DNA from: Anthonomus grandis grandis
Taxonomy: Eukaryota > Arthropoda > Insecta > Coleoptera > Curculionidae
Assembly: GCF_022605725.1 (NCBI RefSeq)
Contig: NC_065552.1
Span: 16,200,785 to 16,264,784, forward strand
DNA length: 64,000 nucleotides
Direction of reading: 5' to 3'
The notes under the pieces are model-generated. The model searched no databases. It was given only the letters and a program-made list of their open reading frames with translations, and had not been told where the DNA came from. Positions 53,301 through 61,231 of the stretch are shown piece after piece (position 1 is the stretch's first letter; every line of letters starts with the position of its first letter). A program made the position numbers and the translations under genes.

Positions 53301-55653
53301 CATGATGTGGAATATAATACCCAACATTAATATTTTTATCATCGATCTCTGACATATGGCTCATTTCAATATATTCCGTCATAAATTTGACATAATCTTT
53401 TTTTAAATCTGGATTCTTCTCTAATTTATTTTCTAAAAGTTTAAATCGTCTTAGAGCCATGTCATGGGATTCCCCTAATTCACATAAATTTCTCTTAAAT
53501 GGAATTTTAACAATAAACTTTCCATCATCATCTCGAGAAATTGAATTTTTAAAATATTCCTGACAGTACTTTTCAGACTCGCTAAAATTATGTTTATGCT
53601 TCACTAATTCTTCTATCTCCCAAAATTTAACTAAGTTTTTGTCTAATGATTCTTCTAAATTAACACTCAAACAATTTATTGAAACTGAAGAAAAGGTAGT
53701 ATTTAAATTCCCTGCAATAATAAACCCGAACTCTGTTTCTTGCAAACTTGGTAAATTAACCCCGAGACGGAAGTGCCTTGCCTTAATTATTTTCCAAAAG
53801 AGATCAGATCCTAATAAAACTTCTATATCCCCAGAAATATTAAAATTTGGATCGGCTAGTACTATATCATCAGGTATCTTTAAATTTTGCTTCTCAAAAG
53901 ACATCCTCGGTAATTTATCTGTTATTTCAGAAATTACTAAACAATTTAAATTTTCTTTAAAGGCATTATAACAAGAATTTATATTAATATTTACTTGACC
54001 TTTAATATTAGTTAGTAGTTGCCCTACACCTTTAACTGCATGATTAATTTTTGACTGCTTTAAATTTAATTTAGTACATAAATTTTCCGTAATAAAATTA
54101 CTTTGCGAACCGCTATCTAATAAGGCACGCACTACAACGGATTTATCTTTATTTGTTAAACGTATTAATGCAGTTGACAACAGAACCTGAGAAAACTCTC
54201 CTAACGATGAAGTCTTGGCAACACCGCATTGGGTGATATTTGGATGGAGCGTAGTAGTCAGCGAGGCCAACGGCGGTTCCTGGAATTGTTGATTTTCTGC
54301 AGCTTCACCTGAATTGGCATGGGAGTTATTTTCACCATCGGTAGTGTTAAAGGACTGAGTATTAGAATTTTTAAATGTTTCTAAATGGAGTAATGAATTG
54401 TGTGGTTTTTTACACTTAAAACAATTGTATTTATTACATTTCCAGGAGGGATGAGAAGCACGTAGACAATTTAGACAGAGTTTTAACCTTTTTGCTTCTT
54501 TTATACGATCTTCAATATTTAGATTTAAAAAGGACTGACATTTAAAAATCGAATGGTTAGCATTACAATATGAACATTTAAATTTTTTATCATTAGTAGT
54601 GTTGTTAGTTGATACATGGGTGGTGGAAGTTTGCCTCTTAAACATCTTATTACTCGTATTTGTTTTATTATATTTTACATCTGTTAAATTGCAAGACAGT
54701 TCAATTTTTTCAAGCATCTCACACTTTAATTTAAGAAAATTATTTAAATCTTCCATTGTAGGCAAATCACCCATGTATTTATAGGTTTCCCAATCACGAC
54801 GTGTAACATAATCAAATTTACTACACATTATATATATAATTAATCTATCCCATGTCTCAGTTTTTTCCCCAAGACAATTCAATGCCCTTAAGTGCTTCGT
54901 TATATTGTCATATAAATTCCTAATTTCAACATATGATTCTTTTAATATTTGAGGATATTCAAATATGGCACGAATATGGCTATGAACTATAATTTTTTTA
55001 TTTTCAAACCTCTCTATTAAAAAATTCCATGCAATTGGATAATTCAAAGAAGAAATTTCAATAGATTTAATTATTTCTAACACGGAGTCACTCAGCGAAG
55101 ACCTTAAATAATAAAACTTTTGAATGGGACTGAGCGAAGAATTAGTATCGACTAAGGCAACAAACGTGTCTTTAAATTCAAGCCAATTACTGTACTTTCC
55201 ATCAAATGTTGGCAGCCTAATTGGAGGCAATTTAATTAAAGGTTGATTATTATAAGAATTTGGCATTACATTATTATTTTGAGAGACATTACTTTGTCTT
55301 GATAAATTCGACTGAGCACCAGATACGGAACCATTTAAGTCATTATTAAATTTCTTACAAAATGCTTTCGTTTCACTAATTAATTCAAAATATTTTTTCT
55401 CAAACGAATCTCTCTCAGTTTCGTCGGTCTCAATATAGTCAGAATCTTCATTACAGTTTTCTGATTCTATTTGAAATTGAATATCATTAAATTCTTCCCT
55501 AACAGGTAACATTTTTTCTAAGCGCGATTCTAAATTTATTATAATGTTTTCATCTACATTTTCTTTATTCATTGATTCGAAAAAATGCTTAAACCTACTT
55601 AATTTGGATTTAATTAAACCTCTTTGGGCTTTTAACTTGGCAAGATTAGACAT
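50326..55653 (-). CDS. BEL/Pao Gag-Pol polyprotein, full length
   Basis: 1775 codons without a stop. Order by residue: gag with LPPIRLPTFDGKYSNWLEF (~145-165) and two Cys/His knuckles (CSYCNANHSIFKC and CLNCLRASHPSWKC, ~360-405); aspartic protease VVVRALLDSGSQSNF (~505); RT with VVFDASAKST (~800), SYVMTGDISKMYRQI (~835) and the catalytic DFYMDDLLTGF (~915); RNase H around ELHGFSDASIKAYGA; integrase with HEHTRLLHCGV and CITCF (zinc), VGTDFGGPF, IYSDNGLNYVG and SFGGLWEAGIKS (D, D, E). A basic tail follows. Size and order are normal for the family. The start ATG at 55653 is about 380 bp from the 5' LTR, giving a usual leader. All catalytic residues I can check are present, so this copy may be active. 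It makes particles, copies its RNA and integrates the DNA; there is no env. Confidence 0.96.
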   Translation of the reverse strand: MSNLAKLKAQRGLIKSKLSRFKHFFESMNKENVDENIIINLESRLEKMLPVREEFNDIQFQIESENCNEDSDYIETDETERDSFEKKYFELISETKAFCKKFNNDLNGSVSGAQSNLSRQSNVSQNNNVMPNSYNNQPLIKLPPIRLPTFDGKYSNWLEFKDTFVALVDTNSSLSPIQKFYYLRSSLSDSVLEIIKSIEISSLNYPIAWNFLIERFENKKIIVHSHIRAIFEYPQILKESYVEIRNLYDNITKHLRALNCLGEKTETWDRLIIYIMCSKFDYVTRRDWETYKYMGDLPTMEDLNNFLKLKCEMLEKIELSCNLTDVKYNKTNTSNKMFKRQTSTTHVSTNNTTNDKKFKCSYCNANHSIFKCQSFLNLNIEDRIKEAKRLKLCLNCLRASHPSWKCNKYNCFKCKKPHNSLLHLETFKNSNTQSFNTTDGENNSHANSGEAAENQQFQEPPLASLTTTLHPNITQCGVAKTSSLGEFSQVLLSTALIRLTNKDKSVVVRALLDSGSQSNFITENLCTKLNLKQSKINHAVKGVGQLLTNIKGQVNININSCYNAFKENLNCLVISEITDKLPRMSFEKQNLKIPDDIVLADPNFNISGDIEVLLGSDLFWKIIKARHFRLGVNLPSLQETEFGFIIAGNLNTTFSSVSINCLSVNLEESLDKNLVKFWEIEELVKHKHNFSESEKYCQEYFKNSISRDDDGKFIVKIPFKRNLCELGESHDMALRRFKLLENKLEKNPDLKKDYVKFMTEYIEMSHMSEIDDKNINVGYYIPHHAIIKNDSLTTKCRVVFDASAKSTTGLSLNDAQFVGPTLQQDVFAILGRFRVHSYVMTGDISKMYRQIWVDFNDREYQKIFWRSNSNEKIKIYKLNTVTYGTASAPYLAVRCLFQIAEENKAKFPVASKIIERDFYMDDLLTGFESKDELLIAQANIVDLLKNYGFELRKFLCNCKESLAEFKTNKDLDVNILNIGENEANKTLGIFWDANKDLICYKLNLGANSSKDLNKVTKRGILSVICQIFDPLGLLGPVIIIAKLFMQDLWKLKVGWDDDIPIEIINTWLKFYKNLPLIAEIKIPRCSIISSYVEIELHGFSDASIKAYGACLYIRCLAPFGTYSSTLLCAKSRVAPLKQLSLPRLELCGALLLANLVKKITESLEIKFNNFYYWTDSQITLSWIRNESNKFKTFVANRVSEIRSLTNFQDWNHVMSIDNPADLLSRGTSVELLSNSNLWWHGPDWLLKPNSEWSLKFSVLDMAVIPEKRSVSCLVLSSSSEIINLISKFSSLTTLLRVTAYILRFVSNLKVDKMTKTCGPLQPQELNEALLLLIKNVQIESFAQEYANLSQGKEIHKSSKILSLNPFFENGILRVGGRIRHSDQSYDKKHPIILPSSHILTNSILRHEHTRLLHCGVQALLSSIRERYWLISGRNACKGIIRKCITCFRACPKDSNQYLMGDLPKVRVSPFTVFSNVGTDFGGPFLLKDRVTRGAKIVKAYICLFICMSTKAVHIEIVSSLTTEAFISALKRFISRRGRPTNIYSDNGLNYVGANNEIIHLYEFLNNNLNCISNNAAKEQIRWHFIPARSPSFGGLWEAGIKSVKHHVKRVIGEARLTFEEFSTILTQIEGILNSRPLCPVTQDPDDLEALTPAHFLIGRTITGLPEQDLRTIPENRLSKWQHIQHMMQHFWQRWQREYLSELQTRVKWKQNAHIHLKIGTLVLIKDENLPPLKWQLGKIVKTYPGKENIIRVVDIKTRNSTITRAVNRICVLPLD

Positions 55654-56017
55654 AATTCACAAAATAAGTTGACTCAAACTGAAAGATACCTACTAAAAAT
55701 ATTAAATCTTACTCGAACCACCGGTGCAAATATATTTCTCCGCGATTCCTCCAACTGTTTATTTGTAATTCATCATGGCTAATTGCACAGGAGAACCAAC
55801 CAATCACGGGGTGCTACCTTTCTGCCGTCGCCGTCCGCTATCTGCCTCTCGCTCGCTCTTTTACGTCACCGCTCACCAATTATTCTATAATCTTCTGCTT
55901 CACGTCAACTCTCGGAATTTGCTGGTGCGAATGAATGCCGTGCCTCTTGTCGTCTTAATAATTATAATATTTTTATAGAATATGTAGCTTTACTCACTTT
56001 ATTTATTTAACTACATA

Positions 56018-56035
56018 TCCTGCTCGATTGGACCA
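56018..56035 (-). promoter_or_regulatory. BEL primer-binding site
   Basis: TGGTCCAATCGAGCAGGA on the reverse strand, one base after the 5' LTR end. The primer tRNA is not assigned. Confidence 0.75.
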
Positions 56036-56036
56036 A

Positions 56037-56219
56037 TGTTTGGGATCATTAAAAACCCCTATTTGTGGACGGTATATCACTTTATTTACTTAAATATTGA
56101 TTTATTTGCTGGACAAAACATTGCGTGCATTCTCACTTTCGGACGACAAGAGACAGACTTATGCAATGTTGTCACGTTTAAAGCGTTTTAATTTTTACAG
56201 AAAAGAGTTGGCCATAACA
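56037..56219 (-). repeat. BEL 5' LTR (promoter and polyadenylation region)
   Basis: 183 bp, near identical to 49959-50142. On the reverse strand this is the upstream LTR and so the likely promoter. Confidence 0.95.
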
Positions 56220-56224
56220 ATGGT

Positions 56225-56260
56225 AACTTACCTTCGAAAATGTTGTTCATACTTCAGTTT
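56225..56260 (-). other. Possible 5' exon end of the Transib gene
   Basis: On the reverse strand TTTTCGAAG is followed by GTAAGTT at 56231-56225, a consensus splice donor directly next to the BEL target duplication. It would pair with the acceptor at about 49620, meaning that BEL sits in an intron. Confidence 0.4.
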
Positions 56261-56473
56261 ACAAATTAAAAATATATTAACTTTAAAACACTAGTGCAAA
56301 CTACAACAATTTAATTTTAAACTAAACTTCTAAAAATAACCACAAATCTTTATCGGTATAAAATGTTTTTATTATGCAAAAATTCCTGAATAAAAAAAGT
56401 TGAAGGTACCTGCCTTATCTTACTCGGGTATTTTGCTAAACATGACACCAAGAATGTTTTCAAAATTAAATAC

Positions 56474-56512
56474 TTTATTTGTGCATTTTTGTCCATTGGT
56501 TGCAACACTGTG
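56474..56512 (-). repeat. Right Transib end, RSS-like with 13-bp spacer
   Basis: Read inward on the reverse strand: CACAGTG, TTGCAACCAATGG (13), ACAAAAATG. The heptamer is a perfect RSS consensus and the nonamer matches 7 of 9. Confidence 0.7.
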
Positions 56513-56640
56513 CGATGTATCTTTCTCCTTATTTAATACGTGAATAATGTATCACCATCTTTATTTAAAGGTATTTGGTTCAGTTTGTTCAGAATTGTCC
56601 GTCTGTGACCTATGTTGTTTATAATAGAATAATATATTGA
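56513..56640 (+). repeat. Dispersed repeat, copy 2, part after Transib
   Basis: Starts CGATGTATC and continues CTCCTTATTTAATACGTG, AATGTATCACCATC, as in copy 1 at 47459-47560. It is the other half of the unit that ends at 48221. Confidence 0.8.
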
Positions 56641-57236
56641 GTTGTAGACAGAATAATATATTTTTTCTATATAAACCCTTTATAATGACAAACCCTCATA
56701 AAATCATCTATATTTTGATTCTTATACAGGGTGATTGATGGTTGATGGTACCTTAGACGTTTACGGAGAACGGAAAATATTTTTTTTTTGAAAATTTGGC
56801 AACGTGGGTTTTAGCTGATGATCTAACGATTACAAATATTTTTAGAGATGCAGCGTTGCCGCTTATACCAAAAAGTAGTAGCAACTTTGTTATTTTAAAT
56901 GGAATACCCTGTATATTTTTTTATTTTCCGATCCGCTATCACTTTATGATTGGTTCTGTATAAGGTGTTCCTATACCTATCTTTAGTGGTTTTCGAGAAA
57001 TTAATTATTTTCTTTATTTTTTACGAAAACATAGATCCAAATAAATTTGTATTACTACGGCACTGGAACGCGCAGAACCTTGGAATATTTTGACATATTT
57101 GCTTTAGTTGGCCATGAAAGGTCATGATGAAACAATGCTATGCTATTGATGTTTGACAGTGACATTTAGTTGATTAATAGTAAATACGCTTGGGTATTTT
57201 TTTAAAATAGTGACCTAAAAAATAAAAATTCATTAA
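56641..57236. other. Non-coding, probable left end of a DNA transposon
   Basis: TATACAGGGTGATTGATG at about 56725 and GGAATACCCTGTATA at about 56905 look like opposed ends of a short element. No coding until 57237. Confidence 0.45.
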
Positions 57237-57390
57237 AATGGAAAGAAATAGTTATTCAAATGAAGTTTTGATGAATATATTTATTATTCATGGACAATGT
57301 GACAAAATTGTAGCAAGAACATGCAGAAAGTTCAAAGAAATGTACCCGAATTTACAAAAAATGGATAACATACATTTAATTACTCTATGA
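57237..57390 (+). pseudogene. DUF4817-like helix-turn-helix fragment
   Basis: Starts MERNSYSNEVLMNIFIIHGQ and continues CRKFKEMYPNLQKMD to a stop near 57390. The pattern (short acidic start, IFI.G.C...A....K..YPN) is that of the DNA-binding domain seen at 1863-2165. Nothing catalytic follows. Short, so the assignment is tentative. Confidence 0.5.
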
Positions 57391-57674
57391 ATCCTCATTA
57401 ATCATTAATATGAGCAGTCAGGAGATGACTCAAAAGATAACAAACAACGCAATAACGCATATTGTTCTTAACTTCCCAGTAGTATTAACCCTCATTAATG
57501 TGAAAACGGTATCAATTTTTTTATAAGGTGCAAATTTAATTAAATAATGCAAATTGATTGATAATATGGAGGAAATGGAGAACGTGTTGGATCGTTCGGC
57601 AAATGTATTAAAAATAAGTAAAATGACTAAGATGAAATATTATTAATGATTACATGATGAACTATTAAAAAAAA

Positions 57675-58313
57675 GTGTATAATTCTCTATTCTTTCAAAA
57701 TAAATTCCATTCTCTTAGACACCATATCAAACTACAAATACACAATGAATATAAGTTGTATATATCAAACACTAAAAGGAATATTTCTGTAGATCCATCT
57801 AGCTTTTGGAATTTTATTGGTTCTAAGAAGGCTGGCACCAGCATTCCTGGTATGATGAGGCTACCCGATGACATGGTAATCAAAGACCCACAAGCTTTTG
57901 CAGTGCTTTTGCACTGTTCTTTGGTGAGGCATTTATACAATGCTAAGTTTTTGGCCTTCAAGCAAGATGGCATATATCCAGTTAGAGGGTTTGATCATCG
58001 GCAACTATTGGAACGCTTCGATCTACATCCATTACATCTCAGAAGAATGATCTCTGAAAAGTTCCTGCATGGGTTACTGAATGGATTAATTGATAGTCCT
58101 GTACTTCTCTCTGGTGTACATTTCATGGTGCCTAGGCCTAATGCTAGACATCCCCTAACATTCTTTCTGCCAAAGCCTCATACTAACATCCTGTTGAAAT
58201 CTCCGCTATATACAAAGTGTTATATGCATAATTTGTTCGTTGAGTTGTATTTTTTTGGTTACCATATTACTCATAATTGTCTTTTGTATTGGGATTTTCC
58301 TGTTGGACAATAA
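57675..58313 (+). pseudogene. LINE fragment: linker fused in frame to ORF2 C-terminus
   Basis: A 212-codon open frame. The first part (KFHSLRHHIKLQIHNEY, NISVDPSSFWNFIGSKKAG, SIPGMMRLPDDMVIKDP) is the linker between endonuclease and RT in Jockey-type LINEs. It then runs straight into DGIYPVRGFDHRQLLERFDL, FLHGLLNGLIDSPVLLSGV, HFMVPRPNARHPLTFFL, the C-terminal domain. The RT is deleted without breaking the frame. The 3' UTR ends with AATAAAGGCTTATTATTATT near 58684-58705, like LINE E. Confidence 0.7.
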
Positions 58314-58869
58314 ATGAATAAATACATACAATATGTGCTACATTTAATCGGATCTGTCACATGTGTAATATAAATTTCTCTTTAGCTTGATCATTACTCT
58401 TGGGATTAAGACCCATGTGTTTAAGTTATAGCTACTAGGCATATTGCAGTTAATTTAATTTTGTTGAATATGTTATTGTCTTGTTAAACTTTTATAATTG
58501 GGTTTTTATATCATATTAATAGTTATTTGTTTGTAATTTTTTGGATAACTTTTGAGATTGCAACTTTACTTTTTTACTTTTCTTTTATTTTTTTAGGTTT
58601 GTTTTGTGTTTTTTTTTCTTTAAACTATATTTTTCATTGTTTTGCAACTGTTTCCCTGTTATTGGGCAAATTGCTTGTTGGAAATAAAGGCTTATTATTA
58701 TTATTATATAAATAAAAACAAAGTAATAATACTTATAATAATAATGCACTGGTGTAAACTAATAATTCATAATACCTAAATAGGTTTACTAGCAGTATAT
58801 AACAAGTCCATTTCTAAAAAGAAAAAAGAAAGTTGGTGACTGAAGCTGTACCTAACCAATTCACTTAAA

Positions 58870-59343
58870 AAAACCCAAATTTATCTAAATTTAAGAATAT
58901 ATACTTCCTACACCTCTTATTAAACTTTTCCACATTCTGAGCTTGTCAATGTCTTTGGGAGAATATTATAGAACTTTGGAGCTAAAAATCTTATGAATCT
59001 ATGCCCTAAATTTTTATGAATGTTTGGTATTTTTAAATGTCTGTAAATATTATTTCTTGTGTAATGTTGGTTATTTACATATGTTTTAAAGTGATTTGAT
59101 TTGTGTGCATAGATACATGTAAAAATATAAAAGTGGAAAATAAGTTTGCGTATATTACTAGTCAATTTTAGGATATGTTGATCCCATTTTAGGTGCTTAT
59201 CAACAATAACACAAAGATACCTGACATGTGGTACCTCATTAATAGGAGTTTTCTCTAAGGTAATATGGTCAAATTGAGGTCGATTAACTGATGATGCGGT
59301 GAAGGCTATATAATAATTAGTTTTTTGGCTGTTCAGACTTAAA
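58870..59343 (-). pseudogene. LINE H, 3' part
   Basis: Reverse reading from 59343: SLNSQKTNYYIAF, INEVPHVRYLCVIVDKHLKW, DQHILKLTSNIRKLIFHF. It then skips to IYAHKSNHFKTYV, YTRNNIYRHLKIPNIHK, LAPKFYNILP. Compared with 18422-19426 there is an internal deletion of roughly 50-60 codons between the two. Same family, older copy. The open frame 58920-59165 is only its last part. Confidence 0.72.
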
Positions 59344-59945
59344 TCAAATCAAATTTTATTCAAATTTAAATATTCATACAATACATTTGAATTCTTTATA
59401 GACATTGTCTTTTTTATCAAAAATTTTGTTTAATTGGCACCTAGAGGTTAATACCCCTGTATGTGCACAATATTACTTATATACTATTTCCTAATAATGT
59501 AAATGTACCATATATTCATTAATTTTCCTATTTATGTACAAGTGTGGAATTAAATCATATTTCTACCGTATGACAAAAGTTTGGAAAAAAATTCATAATT
59601 ATTTACAATAAAGTCCTTACCTTTCATTAAAAATCTTAATCCTACTTATAGTTTTAATTTTATTTGGTATTAGGCTGTAAAATTTTGGTGCTAAATAATT
59701 TGCAAATTTTAAATTTATAGTTTTTTTATTTGGTGGTATAATTAAGTGTCTATTAACATTTGCTCTTGTTTGATGATGATGGTTTACAAATTTTTTTAGT
59801 GTTTCTTTTTTATGTATATATTTACAAATATAATGTATGTATAAACAGTCTAAGTTGCAGATGTTGCTGTTATACAATGATTTAGTTGGATATCGCCTAT
59901 CTTTCCTAAAAATTATCTTTAATATGGAGTTTTGTATTGGGAGAG
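59344..59945 (-). pseudogene. LINE I, 3' end
   Basis: Reverse frame 59617-59877 reads LYIHYICKYIHKKETLKKF, HHHQTRANVNRHLIIP, LAPKFYSLIPNKIK, the C-terminus of a LINE ORF2 related to LINE H. A 3' UTR runs to a (TTTGATT)-type tail at about 59341-59360. The tail abuts LINE H, so this copy either inserted there or lies in tandem. Confidence 0.65.
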
Positions 59946-60421
59946 AAAACTGTGATTATTTTCATTTTTTTTTGATTGATTGATTAGAAGGCTTTGCTTT
60001 ACTTTTTTCATTTGTTCCATCTGCTATAACCTTATAAATTTTTTTAATATTATTTTTATTGCTTTATATTTGATCCTTATAAAAATTAAATTTCTGTTTC
60101 TTAATTAAATTGTTTAGTTTATTTCGATAAATTCGATAAACATAAAGAAAAATTTGGCAACATGGTGTGAGGTACTGTTTACTTTAGTTCCAAAAAGTTG
60201 TGAAATATCCGGAGGAAACGGCTTAGAAAATTGTGTAACTTGTGTGTATTGATGATTTAGTGTTTATAGACAACGTGTGTATAAAGGTAACTTACAAATT
60301 TTAGTAATAATTTCGAAGTTGTGTGGGCTATTGTTTATAAATAATTGCTCTCGAGGCGCAACGTTGCCGGACGGAACAATAAAATATTCCTGATAGGAAA
60401 GGTTATTTGTAGACCGCGTAG
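59946..60421 (+). other. 5' untranslated region of LINE G
   Basis: About 475 bp upstream of ORF1 without coding. The left end of LINE G is not fixed; the region after about 60140 looks most leader-like. Confidence 0.45.
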
Positions 60422-61231
60422 GTGATGTCGGAGAAATGTGGCGTTTGTAAAAAAAAAGTTGCAGAAAATGAACAGGCCCTTTGCTGCGATGTCTGTGAAA
60501 TTTGGTATCACAGAACATGTCTTAATATGACTAAAACAACCTATATGCGCTATGAAAAAAATGTAAATTCTGGATGGAAATGTGAAAAATGTAAAGATAA
60601 AAAGCAGGATAATAAGAAAGATGAATACACGATTGCAGATATTATGTCGAAACTAAACGAAATGGATGGAAAATATAACAAGCTATTTCAAAAGTATGAG
60701 GAGCAAATAAAAATAAATAATGAGCTTAAGGAGGAAATTCAAAGTATCAAAAAACAATTAAATAATAAAGAACAGCAAGAGTTAAATAATAATGTTATCA
60801 TTCAAGGAATACCATATAAGGAAAATGAGAAGCTAGAGGAAATTGTTGACAAATTAGCATCTGCATTAAATGTCCCACAAGTTCCCAACAGTATAAATAA
60901 AATTTATAGGTTGGGTTTTTCAAAAGACAACAAATCATCACCAATAAGAGTTAGTTTTAGAACAGGAGAAGATAAGAAAAAGTGGATGACAGCTAAGAAA
61001 ACAAAAACATTAACAACACATGATTTAGAACGATATACTGATAAACGCGAAACAATTTACATAAACCATGATTTGACCAAATTTAATCTGGATCTTTTTA
61101 AAAGTGCTAAACGATTTAAACAACAAAACAACTACAAGTACTTATGGATTAATGATGGGAAAATTATGCTGCGTAAAGATGATAATACTAAGGTTGAACT
61201 ATTGCAGGACTCCAACGACTTAAAAAACTAA
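60422..61231 (+). CDS. LINE G ORF1: PHD finger, coiled coil, RNA-binding domain
   Basis: 269 codons, intact. Residues 4-55 form a PHD-type zinc finger (CGVCKKKV, CCDVC, WYHRTC, WKCEKC). Residues ~70-125 are a coiled coil rich in Lys, Glu and Asn. Residues ~125-260 form the RNA-binding part (NNVIIQGIPYKENEKLEEI, INKIYRLGFS, PIRVSFRTGEDKKKW, YINHDLTKFNLDLFKSAK, YKYLWINDGKIMLRKDD), similar to baculovirus FP25-like ORF1 proteins of CR1/Jockey-group LINEs. It binds element RNA; the PHD finger may bind histone tails. The stop TAA is at 61229-61231, directly after a slippery heptamer. Confidence 0.88.
   Translation: MMSEKCGVCKKKVAENEQALCCDVCEIWYHRTCLNMTKTTYMRYEKNVNSGWKCEKCKDKKQDNKKDEYTIADIMSKLNEMDGKYNKLFQKYEEQIKINNELKEEIQSIKKQLNNKEQQELNNNVIIQGIPYKENEKLEEIVDKLASALNVPQVPNSINKIYRLGFSKDNKSSPIRVSFRTGEDKKKWMTAKKTKTLTTHDLERYTDKRETIYINHDLTKFNLDLFKSAKRFKQQNNYKYLWINDGKIMLRKDDNTKVELLQDSNDLKN
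61222..61228 (+). promoter_or_regulatory. Putative -1 ribosomal frameshift site A_AAA_AAC
   Basis: The heptamer is in the zero frame of ORF1 (TTA AAA AAC TAA) and directly before its stop. A -1 slip leads into the ORF2 frame (CTA ATT ATA CCT), which has no ATG for over 400 bases. Confidence 0.45.

Larger units (their letters stand above)
49954..56224 (-). mobile_element. BEL/Pao LTR retrotransposon, apparently intact
   Basis: The element is 49959-56219 (6261 bp) with the 5-bp duplication ATGGT on both sides (49954-49958 and 56220-56224). LTRs, primer-binding site, polypurine tract and a full-length polyprotein frame are all present on the reverse strand. The LTRs differ by two substitutions and one indel, so it is young. 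Confidence 0.96.
48222..56512 (-). mobile_element. Transib element (RAG1-related) with RSS-like ends, nested BEL inside
   Basis: The left end CATAGTATTGCAAC and the inverted right end CACAGTGTTGCAAC are flanked by the 5-bp duplication CGATG (48217-48221 and 56513-56517). CACAGTG is the heptamer of V(D)J recombination signals. Minus the BEL element it is about 2.0 kb. The transposase on the reverse strand is C-terminally incomplete. Confidence 0.88.

Noticed and set aside
53639..53971. Forward frames within the BEL polyprotein region (also 51653-52021 and 54599-54784)
   Set aside because: Antisense shadows of a strongly supported reverse-strand coding frame.
55775..55978. Forward frame of 67 codons near the BEL 5' leader
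   Set aside because: It lies antisense in the BEL leader, with no motif and no matching context.
58527..58715. Hydrophobic open frame of 62 codons
   Set aside because: It falls in a T-rich LINE 3' UTR and ends in the tail repeat.
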